DNA from: Carettochelys insculpta
Taxonomy: Eukaryota > Chordata > Testudines > Carettochelyidae
Direction: 5' to 3'
NCBI RefSeq assembly: GCF_033958435.1
Contig: NC_134160.1
Coordinates: forward strand, 12,139,001 to 12,203,000
DNA: 64,000 nucleotides
Below the pieces are notes generated by a model. That model saw nothing but the letters and a program-made list of their open reading frames with translations, made no database searches and was not told where the DNA came from. Shown here piece after piece: positions 12,891 through 48,549 of the stretch. The position numbers and the translations under genes are program-made. How positions within the stretch are numbered: the stretch's first letter is position 1; the number at the start of each line of letters is the position of its first letter.

Positions 12891-13009
12891 ACAGACCCTG
12901 ATCTGACCAGATTGGATGCACCTCTGTTTAAGTCTGGACCACCTTTCCTTGATCTTTATTCAGCATCTAATAGTTTTGCCTAAGTCCCACTAACCTCCTT
13001 TTTGGAGAC

Positions 13010-13132
13010 AAGTATCAGAGGGGTGGCCATGTTAGTCTGTATCTGCAAAAACAACGAGAAGGTCTGTGGCACTTTATAAGCAAACAGATTTTTGGAGCAT
13101 AAGCTTTTGTGGGCAAAGACCCACTTTGTCAG
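13010..13132 (-). repeat. Short interspersed repeat ('gaaagcttatgctcc' family), antisense
   Basis: It reads 'ggccatgttagtctgtatct', 'ctgtggcactttataagcaa' and 'ggagcataagcttttgtggg', the reverse orientation of the copy at 11750. Confidence 0.8.
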
Positions 13133-14339
13133 TGCCCCATTGTGCTCTCTTGCACTGCAGCAAACCAGGAGTCCCCCGCTGACTATACAGGGGGACTCTG
13201 TTGTAAAGGCTGCATGAGGTCCGGGCCTCCCCCAGACCTCGTCCCTCCTGTCTGGAAGAGAAGAACTGGGTAGGGCCGGGTGTGTGGTTCCCTGAATGCA
13301 GGGCTGGGACTTTTGGAATGAAGTTCTTCATCCACAGACTATGCCCCAGGGCCTCCTCCACCCTCTTCATCCTGGAAAGACCACTCCTAGAGGATAGAGG
13401 GTGTTCATGGACCACGGCCTGCTGATAGTTGGGCGGCTCCATGCATTTCTGGACTGTGCCCAGGTACCAGGTGAGATGGGTGATACAAGACCCTGGAGAA
13501 AGTAGAGCAGAATGGCCCATCCAGCCCTTGGCCTCTCCACAGAGACCACTGGCAAAAGGGGTGTAGGAGAGAACAGCGACAGTGGCTGGAGGATGTAGGA
13601 GTCGCCCAGCCATGAAGCTGGGGGACACGACAGGTTCTTCCTGTAGGCCGCCTGGCCAGTGCAGTCACCTGGTTACAGTGGAAGTTCTTGTCAGGGAGAC
13701 AGCCCCAGCTCATTCTTTAGGAGGTTCAAGGCCTGAAGGGGTCATCTGCTGAGTCTGGTTTGTGCAATGAGGCAGGTGGGGGACAGGGAGTCTAAAGAAA
13801 CACCCCCTTAGTCTTCTCCCCATGCACCAAGGTCATCAGACGACTTAACAGGCACTGGCTGTGTTTGCATTTCCGAGGTGGACTTTCCCTCCAGTGAAAG
13901 AGAGTCACTTCCTCTGGGGCAGCTCAGCCAGCGCGGGCAGTGAGCAGTTCGGCTGCCTGACAAGAAAGGTGCATTAGGACTACCTGTCTCCCCATCCCCA
14001 GACATGGTGCAATTAAGAGGCTCTCACAAGAGGTTATTCTGGGAACCCCGTGGGCGTTTGATTGTCTTGCCACTGCCTTGCATACCAGAAGCCGAAGGGA
14101 TGCAGATATTTTTCTGGCAGCAGGCTGCTAGGACGGAGCGGGCCGGATTCAGCACACACTTTGAAGTGCTTGCCAGAACAATGACATGCTCTCCCACGGA
14201 TGGCGAACTCAGTGGCACCAGCCATTCCGCTCAGGATAGGAAGGCTCCAGTGAGGTCAGAGGCCAAATGAGTTTGGTGTCTTCTGTTTATTTCAGGACAG
14301 ACAAGACAAACTCCTGGCTGGCTTATCCAGCCCACTGGA

Positions 14340-14465
14340 ATCGTAGAATCGTAGTGCTGGAAGGGACCTCAGGAGGTCATCTAGTCCAGCCCCTGCTTCA
14401 AGCAGGATTAACCCCCATTAAGTATCAGAGGCAACCTCCATTAAGTCATCCCAGCCAGGACTAGC
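14340..14465 (-). repeat. CR1 LINE 3' end, antisense, interrupted
   Basis: It starts 'tcgtagaatcgtagtgctgg', then 'ggaggtcatctagtccagcc' and 'tcatcccagccaggacta'. A short foreign segment, 'agtatcagaggcaacctcca', lies inside it. Confidence 0.8.
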
Positions 14466-14667
14466 CACGTTGTTCCACCGTCTGCGCCTCCCCCCCGCCC
14501 AATTAAGTGATGCTCAGTTTAAGGCTTCAGTTTAAAAAAATAAAAAGTTAAGCACCACATCTTCAGCAGGGGTCAATCAGTTGAGTTCCACTGATGTCAC
14601 AGCAGCTACTCCGATTTGCACCAGCTCGGGGTCGGGCTCTAATTTCTCAGAGAGAGCATTGTCTAAG

Positions 14668-15111
14668 GCAGAACAACAAGAAATCCTGTGGCACCTTATA
14701 GACTAACAGCTATTTTGTAGCATAAGCTTTGGTGGGCAAAGACTTGCTTCATCAGATGCATGGCGCGGCAGGTTCAGAGGAGTATTTAAAGAGTGGGTCC
14801 CAGTAAAAGAGAGGGCCAGAGCTGACAAGGTCCATTCAGTCAGGGTGGAAATGGCCCAGTATCAGTAGCATACATCAAGAGAGGAGGAAAAACAAGTCAG
14901 GTCAGGGGGGATGTGACCCATTGCCAGATTCTAATGTGGAGGTGTGAACTTCCAGCAAAACTGCTTTTGTAAGGGGCCAGCCACTCCCAGTCTCTGTTTA
15001 ATCCTTGGTTGTTGGAGTCAAATTTGCAAATGAGTTGCATCTCAGAGATTTCTCTCTCCATTTTATTTTTGAAATTGTTTTGTTGTAGGACTGCTACTTT
15101 GAAATCTAAGG
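14668..15111 (-). repeat. Longer antisense copy of the 'gaaagcttatgctcc' repeat with extra internal sequence
   Basis: It begins with the short repeat in reverse ('aatcctgtggcaccttatag', 'gtagcataagctttggtggg', then 'cttcatcagatgcatgg'). It continues for about 350 bp with 'tcagggtggaaatggcccag' and 'gagttgcatctcagagattt'. The minus strand is open for 75 codons (14897-15124; 'KMEREISEMQ', 'GLNRDWEWL'). This suggests the short repeats are ends of a longer, possibly once coding element. I cannot classify it. Confidence 0.5.
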
Positions 15112-15523
15112 CAGTGGTTCTCAACGAGGGGCATGCATGTCCATGGCAGTGTGCTGAGGTCTTCCAAGCAGGGGAGGGGAGGGGAGGGAGAGCATATGTT
15201 CACTCATCTAGACATTTGTTTTATTTTACAACCAGCTCCATAAAAAGTCAGAGCAAAGTCAATCCAAACTGAACTTTCAGAGTGACTTGTCTACTAGCCG
15301 CTGACCTGCAAGCGCAATATTTCTGTTCCAACTGATTTAGTTTGCAGTGCTGTGGTACAAAGGAGGAAGTCCGCCGTTTCTCAGCCAGAACGGGCCGTCA
15401 TGCTTTGGATGTATGTCAGATTTTGTAAGCAATTAGCTTTTAAGTGAGGTGAAACTTGGGGTCCACAAGACAAATCAGACTCCCAGAAGGAGTACTGAAG
15501 TCCACGAAGGTTGAGAGCCATTG
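15112..15523. mobile_element. Non-autonomous hAT-like DNA element
   Basis: The left end is 'cagtggttctcaac' and the right end 'gttgagagccattg', typical hAT terminal inverted repeats. The flanks 'atctaagg' and 'gtgtaagg' match at 6 of 8 bases, compatible with a decayed 8-bp target duplication. The body of 412 bp has no coding frame of note. It abuts the repeat at 14668-15111. Confidence 0.65.
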
Positions 15524-17038
15524 GTGTAAGGAACCATCTGCTGTGCTCACAAGAAGGTGTGTTTGTAGCAGGGGTCAGGTGTAGCTGCACTGGCCTTAAT
15601 CTAGCTAGGACATGTAACAACTGAGCCTGGGCCAACACCCAAGTACCCATGCAGAGTCCTTGGGAGGCTTGTCCTTGGGCAGCTAGCCCACATTGCCATC
15701 GCATCTTCACGGTTGTTACGTTGCCCCCCGCACTCCACAAAATATCTCAGCTCCCATTGGCTGGTTTCAAGTATTGTCCTCATGCCCAGCAAAATCTTTC
15801 AGCTCCTATTGGCCAGAAACCGACCGATAAGAGGTTATGCTGGGGGCAGCGGCTGCACACAAAACCAGCTAATAGGAGCTGAGAGACTTTGCTCAGGGTG
15901 AGGGCAGTGCAGCACAATTTTTCGGCTTCCATTGGACTGTTTACATCCAATAGGATCTGAGAGATTTTGCCAGGGGCAGAGGTGGCGTGTGAAACCATCC
16001 ATTGGGAATGGACATTCTGCTGGGGCGGGGGCAGCACCCACTCCTACACCCCTCCCCCAGGTCACATCCTCTCCTGCACTTATGTCCCCTCCCAGACTGT
16101 GCTCCCTAATGCCTTCCCCCAGGTCACAACCCCCTCCTTCAACCAAACTCCCTCTCAGACACCACACTGTGCCCCACTCCCATAACCTGACCTCCCTTCC
16201 GCACCCAGCCTTTGTCTCAGCTGAAATCAGCTTGTCTGCCTTTGTTAGGGGTCCCGCTCTACTCCCACTGAAGTCAAAGGAGAGTTGCAATCAGCTTTGG
16301 GGGCAGCAGGACTGGTTCAAAGCCTGGGGAATGGGGCCCTTTGGGGAGGTGTGTGCTATAGGGTTTGTTAGCCCTTTGCAGAGCGGCGGTGACACAACCT
16401 CTGTGCTCCTCGTGCCGGTTATTCCACCCTGAGCTGCAGTGCCGGGAGGAGACCTGCGCTGCTTCCGAATGTCTCTGTTTCCCTCCCTCTCCTATTCAAT
16501 CGTCCCTTGTTCTCCTCCAGCCCTCTGCCGCAATTATCTCCCACGCCTGCCGCCCGGAGCAGGACACTCCCTTGTCTGAGCCCTTCTGTGTCTTCCACGA
16601 GTCTTCTGCCTCTCTGCCCAGCTGCCTGCCTTCCCACACCTCTGTTCTCACCTCCTCTGGCCTGCGTTGCCCACACCCGCCTCTAACCCAGTCCTCTCAC
16701 CCACCCTGTTCTCTGTGCCTTCTCCCACCATGCGGGGAGACTTTTCCTCTCCTCTCCCATAGCTGTGGCCTGGTTTGATCTGAGTCCTGCTCTATCCACC
16801 CTCCCCCAAACGTCAGAGTGGTGGGTGCAGGCTGGTGATGCCAGTTTGGCTTGTGGGTGTTGGTGAAGGGGAAGGGAAGTGAAGGCAGAGGGTCACGGTT
16901 AGGGGCAGGGCACAGAAGCTGCTAAAGAGCCCAGTGCCTGTGGTTGATAACAGGGGAGGCAGAGCCCTTTGCCCAGGGAGGTGCTAGGTCTGTGCCTGTC
17001 CTTTCCCGCTACTGGTACCAGCAGAGGAGTAGATGTAA

Positions 17039-42137
<25,099 letters not shown>

Positions 42138-42478
42138 GGCTGTGGAGAGGGAACTCACATCACATGCCAGGCACCTGGAGAAGAGGGTCCGACTACACTG
42201 GCGAATCCGCTCTGGGCGTACACAGCAAGAAGAAGCTGCCCTGTCTATCACCAGCAAAGGGAAAGGAAATAGCCAGCAGGTTTATAGTATTAAACTGTGT
42301 GGAAGAGGTTGAGGTTTTTTTTTCCCCCCTTGAACTTAATTAATACCCCAGACCATCTTTCCTTTCCTTTAGGAGTCAAAGGGCCAGTGGCAGGATCAAA
42401 AAGCAGATATACCCTTTACCTGCATCACTTATAATTATTTTTTTAATAACCATGATTTATACAGTTCCATGCGCTTTA

Positions 42479-42484
42479 AATAAA
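42479..42484 (+). terminator. Polyadenylation signal of the DCBLD-like gene
   Basis: AATAAA lies 342 bp after the stop codon, following a plausible 3' UTR. A GT/T-rich stretch ('ctggtatta', 'cctcctgttcttctgccttt') lies downstream. The transcript probably ends near 42500. Confidence 0.7.
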
Positions 42485-43574
42485 GTGAAAAGCGCCCTCT
42501 GATGCACTCTGAGCGCTCTTAACGCCTCTCTCTGGTATTAAAGCTTGAATGGAATTTTACAAACCTCCTGTTCTTCTGCCTTTCATGGGGAAAACAGGTG
42601 AGTCAGTTACATGTTTTGTTTCTAGTCACTTTCAGTTCCTGTGTTTGTCTCCTGTGACTGTCACTGGCAGGGAAGTACTTTTCCAGCACAAGCCAGTGAG
42701 AGGCAATTAAATCCCAAAACAAAGGCTGCTGTTTCTTGACATAGAAAATAAAAAGAGCAGGAAAATATGCTCAGATAAATTGGGGACTGTAAAAGATGTT
42801 TATTTAAAAGCCCCACAAACTATGTTTTCCACATCTACATTTCACTGACCATCAGCTCAGTTCAGACAAGAGGGATATTGTGCAGACAAGTGACATTACT
42901 CTTTTGGCTCATCCTGTTGATTTTAAGGCGTGAAATTACTTACATGTATGTCTACCTTTGAAGATCATTTTTAAGTCAGCTGTGAAGCAACAGATACTCT
43001 GCACAAACCTGCTAAGGGAAACTGGAATCAAAGGGAGAGGAATTGCAATGTTTGGCTCTCTATATATTGGCTTTTTCATTGATCAAGTAGGCAATATTTG
43101 TAATGTGATAGGAGGACAATGGTGACAAAGCTTGGTGGTTTGGTGCAATGTTAATTCATTAATTCATCTGTTAGAGAATTGCACCTGTTTCCTGTGATCT
43201 TTGAGCTTCTGTCCCTGAATCCAGCACTTCATCCAAGATCCTTGGAAAGGGCCAAAACTAGACACTGACTCTGATGCTGAGACAGCTCTGAGGACAGGTA
43301 GCTTGATGCTGTTCTTAAAGGAATACCAGCACAAGTCAAGGTCTGTAGTGCTGCTAGGGGACAGTAATGTTTGCCAAAGAGAATTTGAGCCTTAACTGTG
43401 TTTCTCTAACAGCAGTGGGATGGATGGAAAAAACCCATGCTTGCCTTGTCAGAACTGCACTGATCCCCATCCTTCCAGCATCACTGGCTACCAGTTTTTC
43501 CAGCAGCTGCAGGAATGGAGCCTCAAATCTCTCTTGTGTTTGACAATGTGCTGGTAGGGATAGAATAATGATCA

Positions 43575-43805
43575 TCACCATCACACCTAGCTGTTCTAAT
43601 TGTGCTTTTCATTAATAGATCTCAAAGCACTTTACAAATGAGGGCAGTATCCTTATTGCCATTTTACAGATGAGGAGACTGACACACAGAGCCAGCATTG
43701 ACATACCTAGAGTCACCCAGCATGCAGTGGCAGAGCCAGTTATAACATTCAGGTCTGCTGAGTCCCAGTTCAGTGCTCTATCCAATAGGCCATACTGCTC
43801 TGCCT
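43575..43805 (-). repeat. MIR-like SINE, near full length, antisense
   Basis: It runs from 'tctcaaagcactttacaaat' through 'ccattttacagatgaggaga' and 'cagtggcagagccagttata' to 'gctctatccaataggccata', which is the tRNA-like head in reverse. This is the most complete antisense copy in the window. Confidence 0.75.
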
Positions 43806-44894
43806 ATTGGCTGTACTGACCCTATACGGAACCACGTCTCCTCCAGAGAGGCCCTCATCCTCATATACAGATTGCTGTGCACCCTTTCCTGTGTGTAAAC
43901 ATTTTAAAAGACAGCTGTATAGTCATATATAGCTCCTGCCACAGCATAGATTAAGCCAGGTCACTTTGGCAGCAGCCCCTGGATGGAACAGTACTCTTTA
44001 ATATTCCATTGAAGGGGTCCAAGAATCTCATGGCACATGTAGCTTAGTTGGCTTTAGCTGCACTTCCATCTGGCACAGTACTCTGGTAATTCTCACACAC
44101 GTGCACAGACTGATGCTGCAAAGTCCAGGCTTTGCAAAAGACTGCCTGTGTGAGTGACTCTTGGCAAGTTCAGTATGAAGGCACGGGTGCCCCCTTGTGG
44201 TGTCTGAACACCCATCCCAGCCCCAAGGCTGTTTGTTTTCAGTGAAGGGGAACAGCCAGCTACCCTGCAGCATTGTGAGCCCCTTAAGCCTTTCACCCTC
44301 GTGGCACTAGAGAGGCAAGCCACTGGGGGTGTACAGTAAGACTGACCTAGCTCCCATTGGAATTATCAGAAAGATACCCATCGACTAGAGTGGGGTTTGG
44401 AGAGGGTACTGCCACAGTTCACCATTGCTGCTCCCCAGGTTTGGGTGATGTTCTAGAGGCTTCATAGAGCATCATTGTCACAAGGATTGTACATCACAGT
44501 ATCTGGTTTTCCCCAGAGGGCAACTCATTGATTGCAAATACAAGCCGCACTCACCCAGCTGCCCAGCTCCAGTCCCTTGAAGAGGAATGGGCCATATCCT
44601 TGGCTGGTGTGAATCAGCATTGCTCAATGGAGCTGTGGTGCTTCACATCAGGGGAAGATCTGATCTGAATGGCTCAATCAGAATTAGAATTTTCTGTTTG
44701 GAAACGTCCTTCTCAGTGGCTGGCTGCATCTAGTTCTGCTTTCCAGTTTGTGCCTTTTACCCTCCTATGCCATTTGACAGTGAAACAAATGACCTTCCTC
44801 TGGGCAAGCCATAGGGCTATGATGGATTTAATCCATGGTCTTTTCATTGCATGATACATGCTCACTCATTAGTCTGTGCCATGCTCTTGGGAGG

Positions 44895-45040
44895 AAGCCA
44901 GAAATCATTATTCCCATTTTACTTGTGAGTAAACTGAGCCACAGGGCAGCAAAGTGAATTACCCACAGTCACTAAGGGGTTTAGAGGCAGAACTGGGGAT
45001 AGAATTCTGCTGTTCCTATCTCCTGACTATACATTCCTCT
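44895..45040 (-). repeat. MIR-like SINE fragment, antisense
   Basis: It contains 'tcccattttacttgtgagta', 'aactgagccacagggcagca' and 'ggggtttagaggcagaactg'. Confidence 0.6.
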
Positions 45041-47078
45041 GGCTTACATTGGCGACCAAAGAAACCACAAACCTCTCAATGTCCAGACCTTTGCATGCCC
45101 ACTAGACCAAGAGGCCCTCCTTTACTTCCAGTCAGGAAGACAGAAAGGTGGGCGGCAGCACCCAGACATTTTACCGGTTTGCCTTCTCGGCATCAAAATA
45201 TGCTGAGTTTCAGGATTCATGCACTTGGCTATAGTGACCTTCCTAGTGGTCCTACCCAAAGCCATCTGTATTTCTGGCTTGCAGAGCTGGGCTACTATGG
45301 GCATATTGTGATCACTCCCTCCCACCCCTGCAAAAAAAAAAAAATATTCATGTTACTTGGACTAGCAGGGTAAAAAAATTGTCTACATATATTTTTAAAA
45401 GGGACAAAAAAGCAGGTTTTTTTGTCTAAAATGAAGGGGTTTTTTTGTTTCAGCCACACTTTTTTCAGGTTTTTCCTCAAAGACCTGAATTTTTTTTATT
45501 TTTTTAGTTTGGGAAGCTTTTTCTTTCTTTCTTAGTGGAAAAAGGAGGGTTAAGGGAAAGACAAAGAGGAAACACCAAGAATGGGGGGGGGGACACCTAG
45601 CAAATGTAAGTGTTTTGGATTTTGAAGACTGGAAAAAAAATTACGTTCCCCCCCACCCCAGCTTCCTCCTCGCCAAAGTATAAATAAATAAATAAAACTA
45701 GGAAAACTGCAGGGATCTCCATAGAAGTCAGTGGCAAAAATCCTACTGACATCCAGGGCAAAAAATTATGAGTCATATCAAAGAACCAAGTACCCTGGAA
45801 ATTTCACAATCTGAATGTTCTGCAAGCTGAGCAAAGCAGGTTTTTCCAGGAATTGCTTCAATGGCACTAACATAAACTTCTCTTTCTTAATCAATGCAGC
45901 GGGGCCGTGCGCATCATTTTGCAGCATGCACGTTTCCTCATAGAAGGCTGTTGCGTCTGCATTACTTTTCTGTATGCAGTCCCTCGGCACACTAGACTAG
46001 TGCATCTCCTTGTCATTTACAAGTTGTGCCATTTAAACTCTGTGGGAGACATTTAATATTTTTACACTTCATATTGAAAAGAGAAAAAGATCATAGACGC
46101 TAACCATCCTCCTACCCATCCCCATAACAAGTATCTACTACTTCATATACAGCCTTTATTGATGTAATCTAAATATGACAAAAAATTCATTACATTTGGC
46201 TACATACACAGTTACAGGGACTAAATGCATTAAACCATAGTACTGGGTCCAGCATGAGGGTTGCACTGGGCTGCAGGCTGAACAGCTGTTCTCCCCACCA
46301 GCACTGATCCCAGAGATAGGTCTGATCCCAGCACCCAACGGAATTACTTCATCAGCTTTCTTAGGTAACCCATCTGCCCCGCCTTTTTGATTCAAACACT
46401 GTTCCAGTCAATAAATTGTTTTTAGGAACAGTAGTTTGCAAAGCACATCAAGATTTTTCGGAAAGCTGATTTTTTCCTCTTGGGTAGGGGAAAAAAAATC
46501 TTAAAGGGACTAAACTCAAACAAGGATACCAACCTTCATTTCACTCTGCCAGTTGGCTGTCTGTTAAAATAGCTGTAAGGAGGTATTTCACTCCCCCATA
46601 TAATTAATGCTTCAATAAAATTTAACTGAAAGAACAGATAAATAGTGCCTCATTCAGTATTTAGCAAACTGCAATGCCCAATACAGAAAATTATAGTGTG
46701 TGTTTGGGGAATACATATATTCTGACCTGGGTAGTTAGTAATTATCTAAAGCAAATGAAATGCCAAAGGATAAATGTATTTTCTATCTGGAAAATTATGA
46801 AACATTTTAAAGCAAGAGGTTTTCATTTTCATTTGGAGTAAAAGTAAGTATTTGCTAATCTGGAATTTTTTCACTACATTTTGATAAGTATGTCAAATAC
46901 TCCTCACTAACACACAAAACACGTGAAAGGCAGAAAAATATAAAATTACAACAGAACAAGACTCTTAAGAACAACACTGCTCTGCCTTAAAAACTTTTTA
47001 ATCAGACAACCCTCCGCGTTCAACACTAGTGCAGCCACAAAAGTTACTATGATCTGATCTATTTTTCATTATATTTTC

Positions 47079-47218
47079 GGGGTGCCGGAACCAACGATTA
47101 CCAGCAACCCCTGGAACAAAAATTGTGCTTCCGAAATCTCTTGATGTCGATTCCGCACGAAGCAAAGAAAGCCACAGCTCCCCTGCTTCATGTGCCATAC
47201 ACGACAGAAGCCCTTTTT
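47079..47218 (-). ncRNA. RNU11: U11 small nuclear RNA (minor spliceosome)
   Basis: Read on the minus strand, the 140-nt RNA begins AAAAAGGGCTTCTGTCGTG, identical to the U11 5' end that pairs with U12-type 5' splice sites. It retains the conserved block GTGCGGAATCGACATCAAGA followed by GATTTCGGAAGCA. An Sm site, AATTTTTG, lies at RNA positions 95-102. A 3' stem-loop runs GGGGTTGCTGG to CCGGCACCCC. The human gene is about 135 nt. The central region (about nt 20-60) is more diverged, as expected for loops. In human, RNU11 lies just 5' of TAF12, and here TAF12 starts about 1.7 kb to the right, so location and sequence agree. The 3' end is set by the stem and is uncertain by a few bases. Confidence 0.95.
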
Positions 47219-47255
47219 ACAAAATGATTGCCGGCCTCGCCCGGTCAGGCTGTGT

Positions 47256-47273
47256 CTCAGCTGTCTAGGTCAG
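47256..47273 (-). promoter_or_regulatory. Candidate proximal sequence element of U11
   Basis: On the minus strand this reads CTGACCTAGACAGCTGAG, at about -38 to -55 from the U11 start. It resembles the vertebrate snRNA PSE (a pyrimidine/A-C-C core followed by purines). The position is slightly closer than usual, so the exact element is uncertain. Confidence 0.4.
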
Positions 47274-47409
47274 GGGGAGACGCTCTGGAGAGAAAGGAAA
47301 GTATTACATCCAACAGCTGTTCCCTTCAGTCCCTTTATGTCTTTTTCACTTATTTTAGTGTACTTTCCCCATTAATAGTTAAAATATACGTATTCCAGCC
47401 AGGCGTGAG

Positions 47410-47417
47410 ATGCAAAT
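47410..47417. promoter_or_regulatory. Octamer of the U11 distal enhancer
   Basis: A perfect ATGCAAAT sits about 195 bp upstream of the U11 start. This is the usual place for the OCT1-binding octamer of a vertebrate snRNA distal sequence element. It is orientation-independent. Confidence 0.8.
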
Positions 47418-47420
47418 AAG

Positions 47421-47439
47421 GCGCATGGCATGGTGGGAT
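47421..47439 (-). promoter_or_regulatory. Staf/ZNF143-type site beside the octamer
   Basis: On the minus strand it reads ATCCCACCATGCCATGCGC, close to the Staf consensus (CCCANNATGC followed by YRCR). It is three bases from the octamer. Octamer plus Staf site is the standard make-up of snRNA distal elements. Confidence 0.75.
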
Positions 47440-47592
47440 TTCACCATAGAGAAGCAGGCAGAAGGGCGGGGCGAAGGGAAGGAGGAGACTTCGCAGCAGC
47501 TTGGAAAGAGCTTCAAAGAAGCCGGGGACTAATGACGCGCTCTCCAGCCCCTGGGTCAGTGATGGGAATAAACAATGGAAATTGTGGGGATT

Positions 47593-47598
47593 AAAAAA
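47593..47598 (-). terminator. Pol III terminator of tRNA-Cys
   Basis: A run of six T on the minus strand lies 14-19 nt beyond the tRNA 3' end, the usual Pol III stop signal. Confidence 0.7.
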
Positions 47599-47611
47599 GG
47601 TAAGAGTTTAA

Positions 47612-47683
47612 AGGGGGCACCTGGACTTGAACCAGGGACCACTTGATCTGCAGTCAAATGCTCTACCACTGAGCAATCCCCCC
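47612..47683 (-). tRNA. tRNA-Cys (anticodon GCA)
   Basis: The minus strand folds as a 72-nt tRNA: D-arm GCTCAGTGGTAGAGC, anticodon loop CTGCAGA with GCA, T-arm CCTGGTTCAAGTCCAGG, and discriminator U73, as all tRNA-Cys have. B box GGTTCAAGTCC fits the Pol III consensus; the A box TTGCTCAGTGG differs at one position. A T6 run lies 14-19 nt past the 3' end as terminator. One odd point is that positions 6 and 67 of the acceptor stem are both G. No CCA is encoded and no SINE body is attached, so it is a gene or a recent pseudogene. Confidence 0.9.
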
Positions 47684-47989
47684 TCACCTGAAAACAACTT
47701 ATTCACCTAGGTGTGTAATAGCAAAACCTCCTCCTAATGGCTATTGCTTCCCTGAGTGCTGTACTTTTCATTAGTGGCTTTGTCTTTCTTGCGCTGGGGC
47801 ATCTCTTCACTATTTCTCACATTCACTTTTTTAACTCTCCTACGCGCCTCAATCTCTGTACTTCTTTTCGCAATACCCTTCCACCCCGCGAGCACCAACC
47901 CCCACCATCCCAACTGAAACTGAATTCAGGCCCATCTCTGACTACCTCTTTACTTCCTCCTGCTTCTGCCTATAGTTTCTGACCGAATA

Positions 47990-48180
47990 ACCAGCTGTCC
48001 TGTACACAAACAACAAGAAGTCTTGTGGCACCTTAGAGGCTAACTGATGTTTTGGAGCATGAGCAAAGACCCGCTTCGTTAGACGCATGTCCTGTGGTAC
48101 CTTAGAGACTAACACATTTCTTAGGTTATGGTCTTTCACAGAGAAAACCCACATCATCAGATGATCGTACCAGAGGGGAC
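47990..48180 (-). repeat. Two tandem partial copies of the 'gaaagcttatgctcc' repeat, antisense
   Basis: The first copy has 'aacaagaagtcttgtggcac' and 'ttttggagcatgagcaaaga'. The second restarts with 'tcctgtggtaccttagagac' and ends 'acccacatcatcagatga'. Both are in the same orientation, so this is a tandem rather than a fold-back arrangement. Confidence 0.7.
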
Positions 48181-48459
48181 CAGTGTATGGATTTCTCACC
48201 CTCCCCTCATCTGCCTTTTCCCACAGAAGCGTCCAGGCCTTTCCTTGCCTGGAGCAGTGCTGTGCTGAGAGTGGGAGGTGGGGGAAGCGAGGCTGGGGGG
48301 TCACTTTCGTGCACCCTCCGTCCATCGCCTGGGCTTTTACCCACACAAGCACATGGCGTAACTCCTTTGTCAATCTCTCAGGTGCCCCCGGAGGGGCTAT
48401 TGGTGAAGTTACAGACCACCAGGGCCACTCCTCTGAGAGCAACTGAAAGAGTCGCTAGA

Positions 48460-48542
48460 ACAGCAACGAGTCCCGTGACACCTTCTAGACTAACAGGTAT
48501 TTTGGACCATAAGCTTTCATGGACAAACACTGTTGCTCAGCC
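48460..48542 (-). repeat. Short interspersed repeat copy, antisense
   Basis: It contains 'aacagcaacgagtcccgtga', 'caccttctagactaacaggt' and 'accataagctttcatggaca'. Confidence 0.75.
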
Positions 48543-48549
48543 TAAGGTG

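Larger units (their letters stand above)
42505..47078. other. Intergenic region between the DCBLD-like gene and U11
   Basis: No gene was recognised on either strand. It contains two MIR-like SINEs, A/T-rich low-complexity tracts around 45330-45700 (including an AAAT run near 45678-45695) and otherwise AT-rich unique-looking sequence. Confidence 0.6.

Noticed and set aside
13074..13628. A 184-codon minus-strand open frame
   Set aside because: It begins in an interspersed repeat and has no domain. A decayed mobile-element origin is possible but I could not show it.
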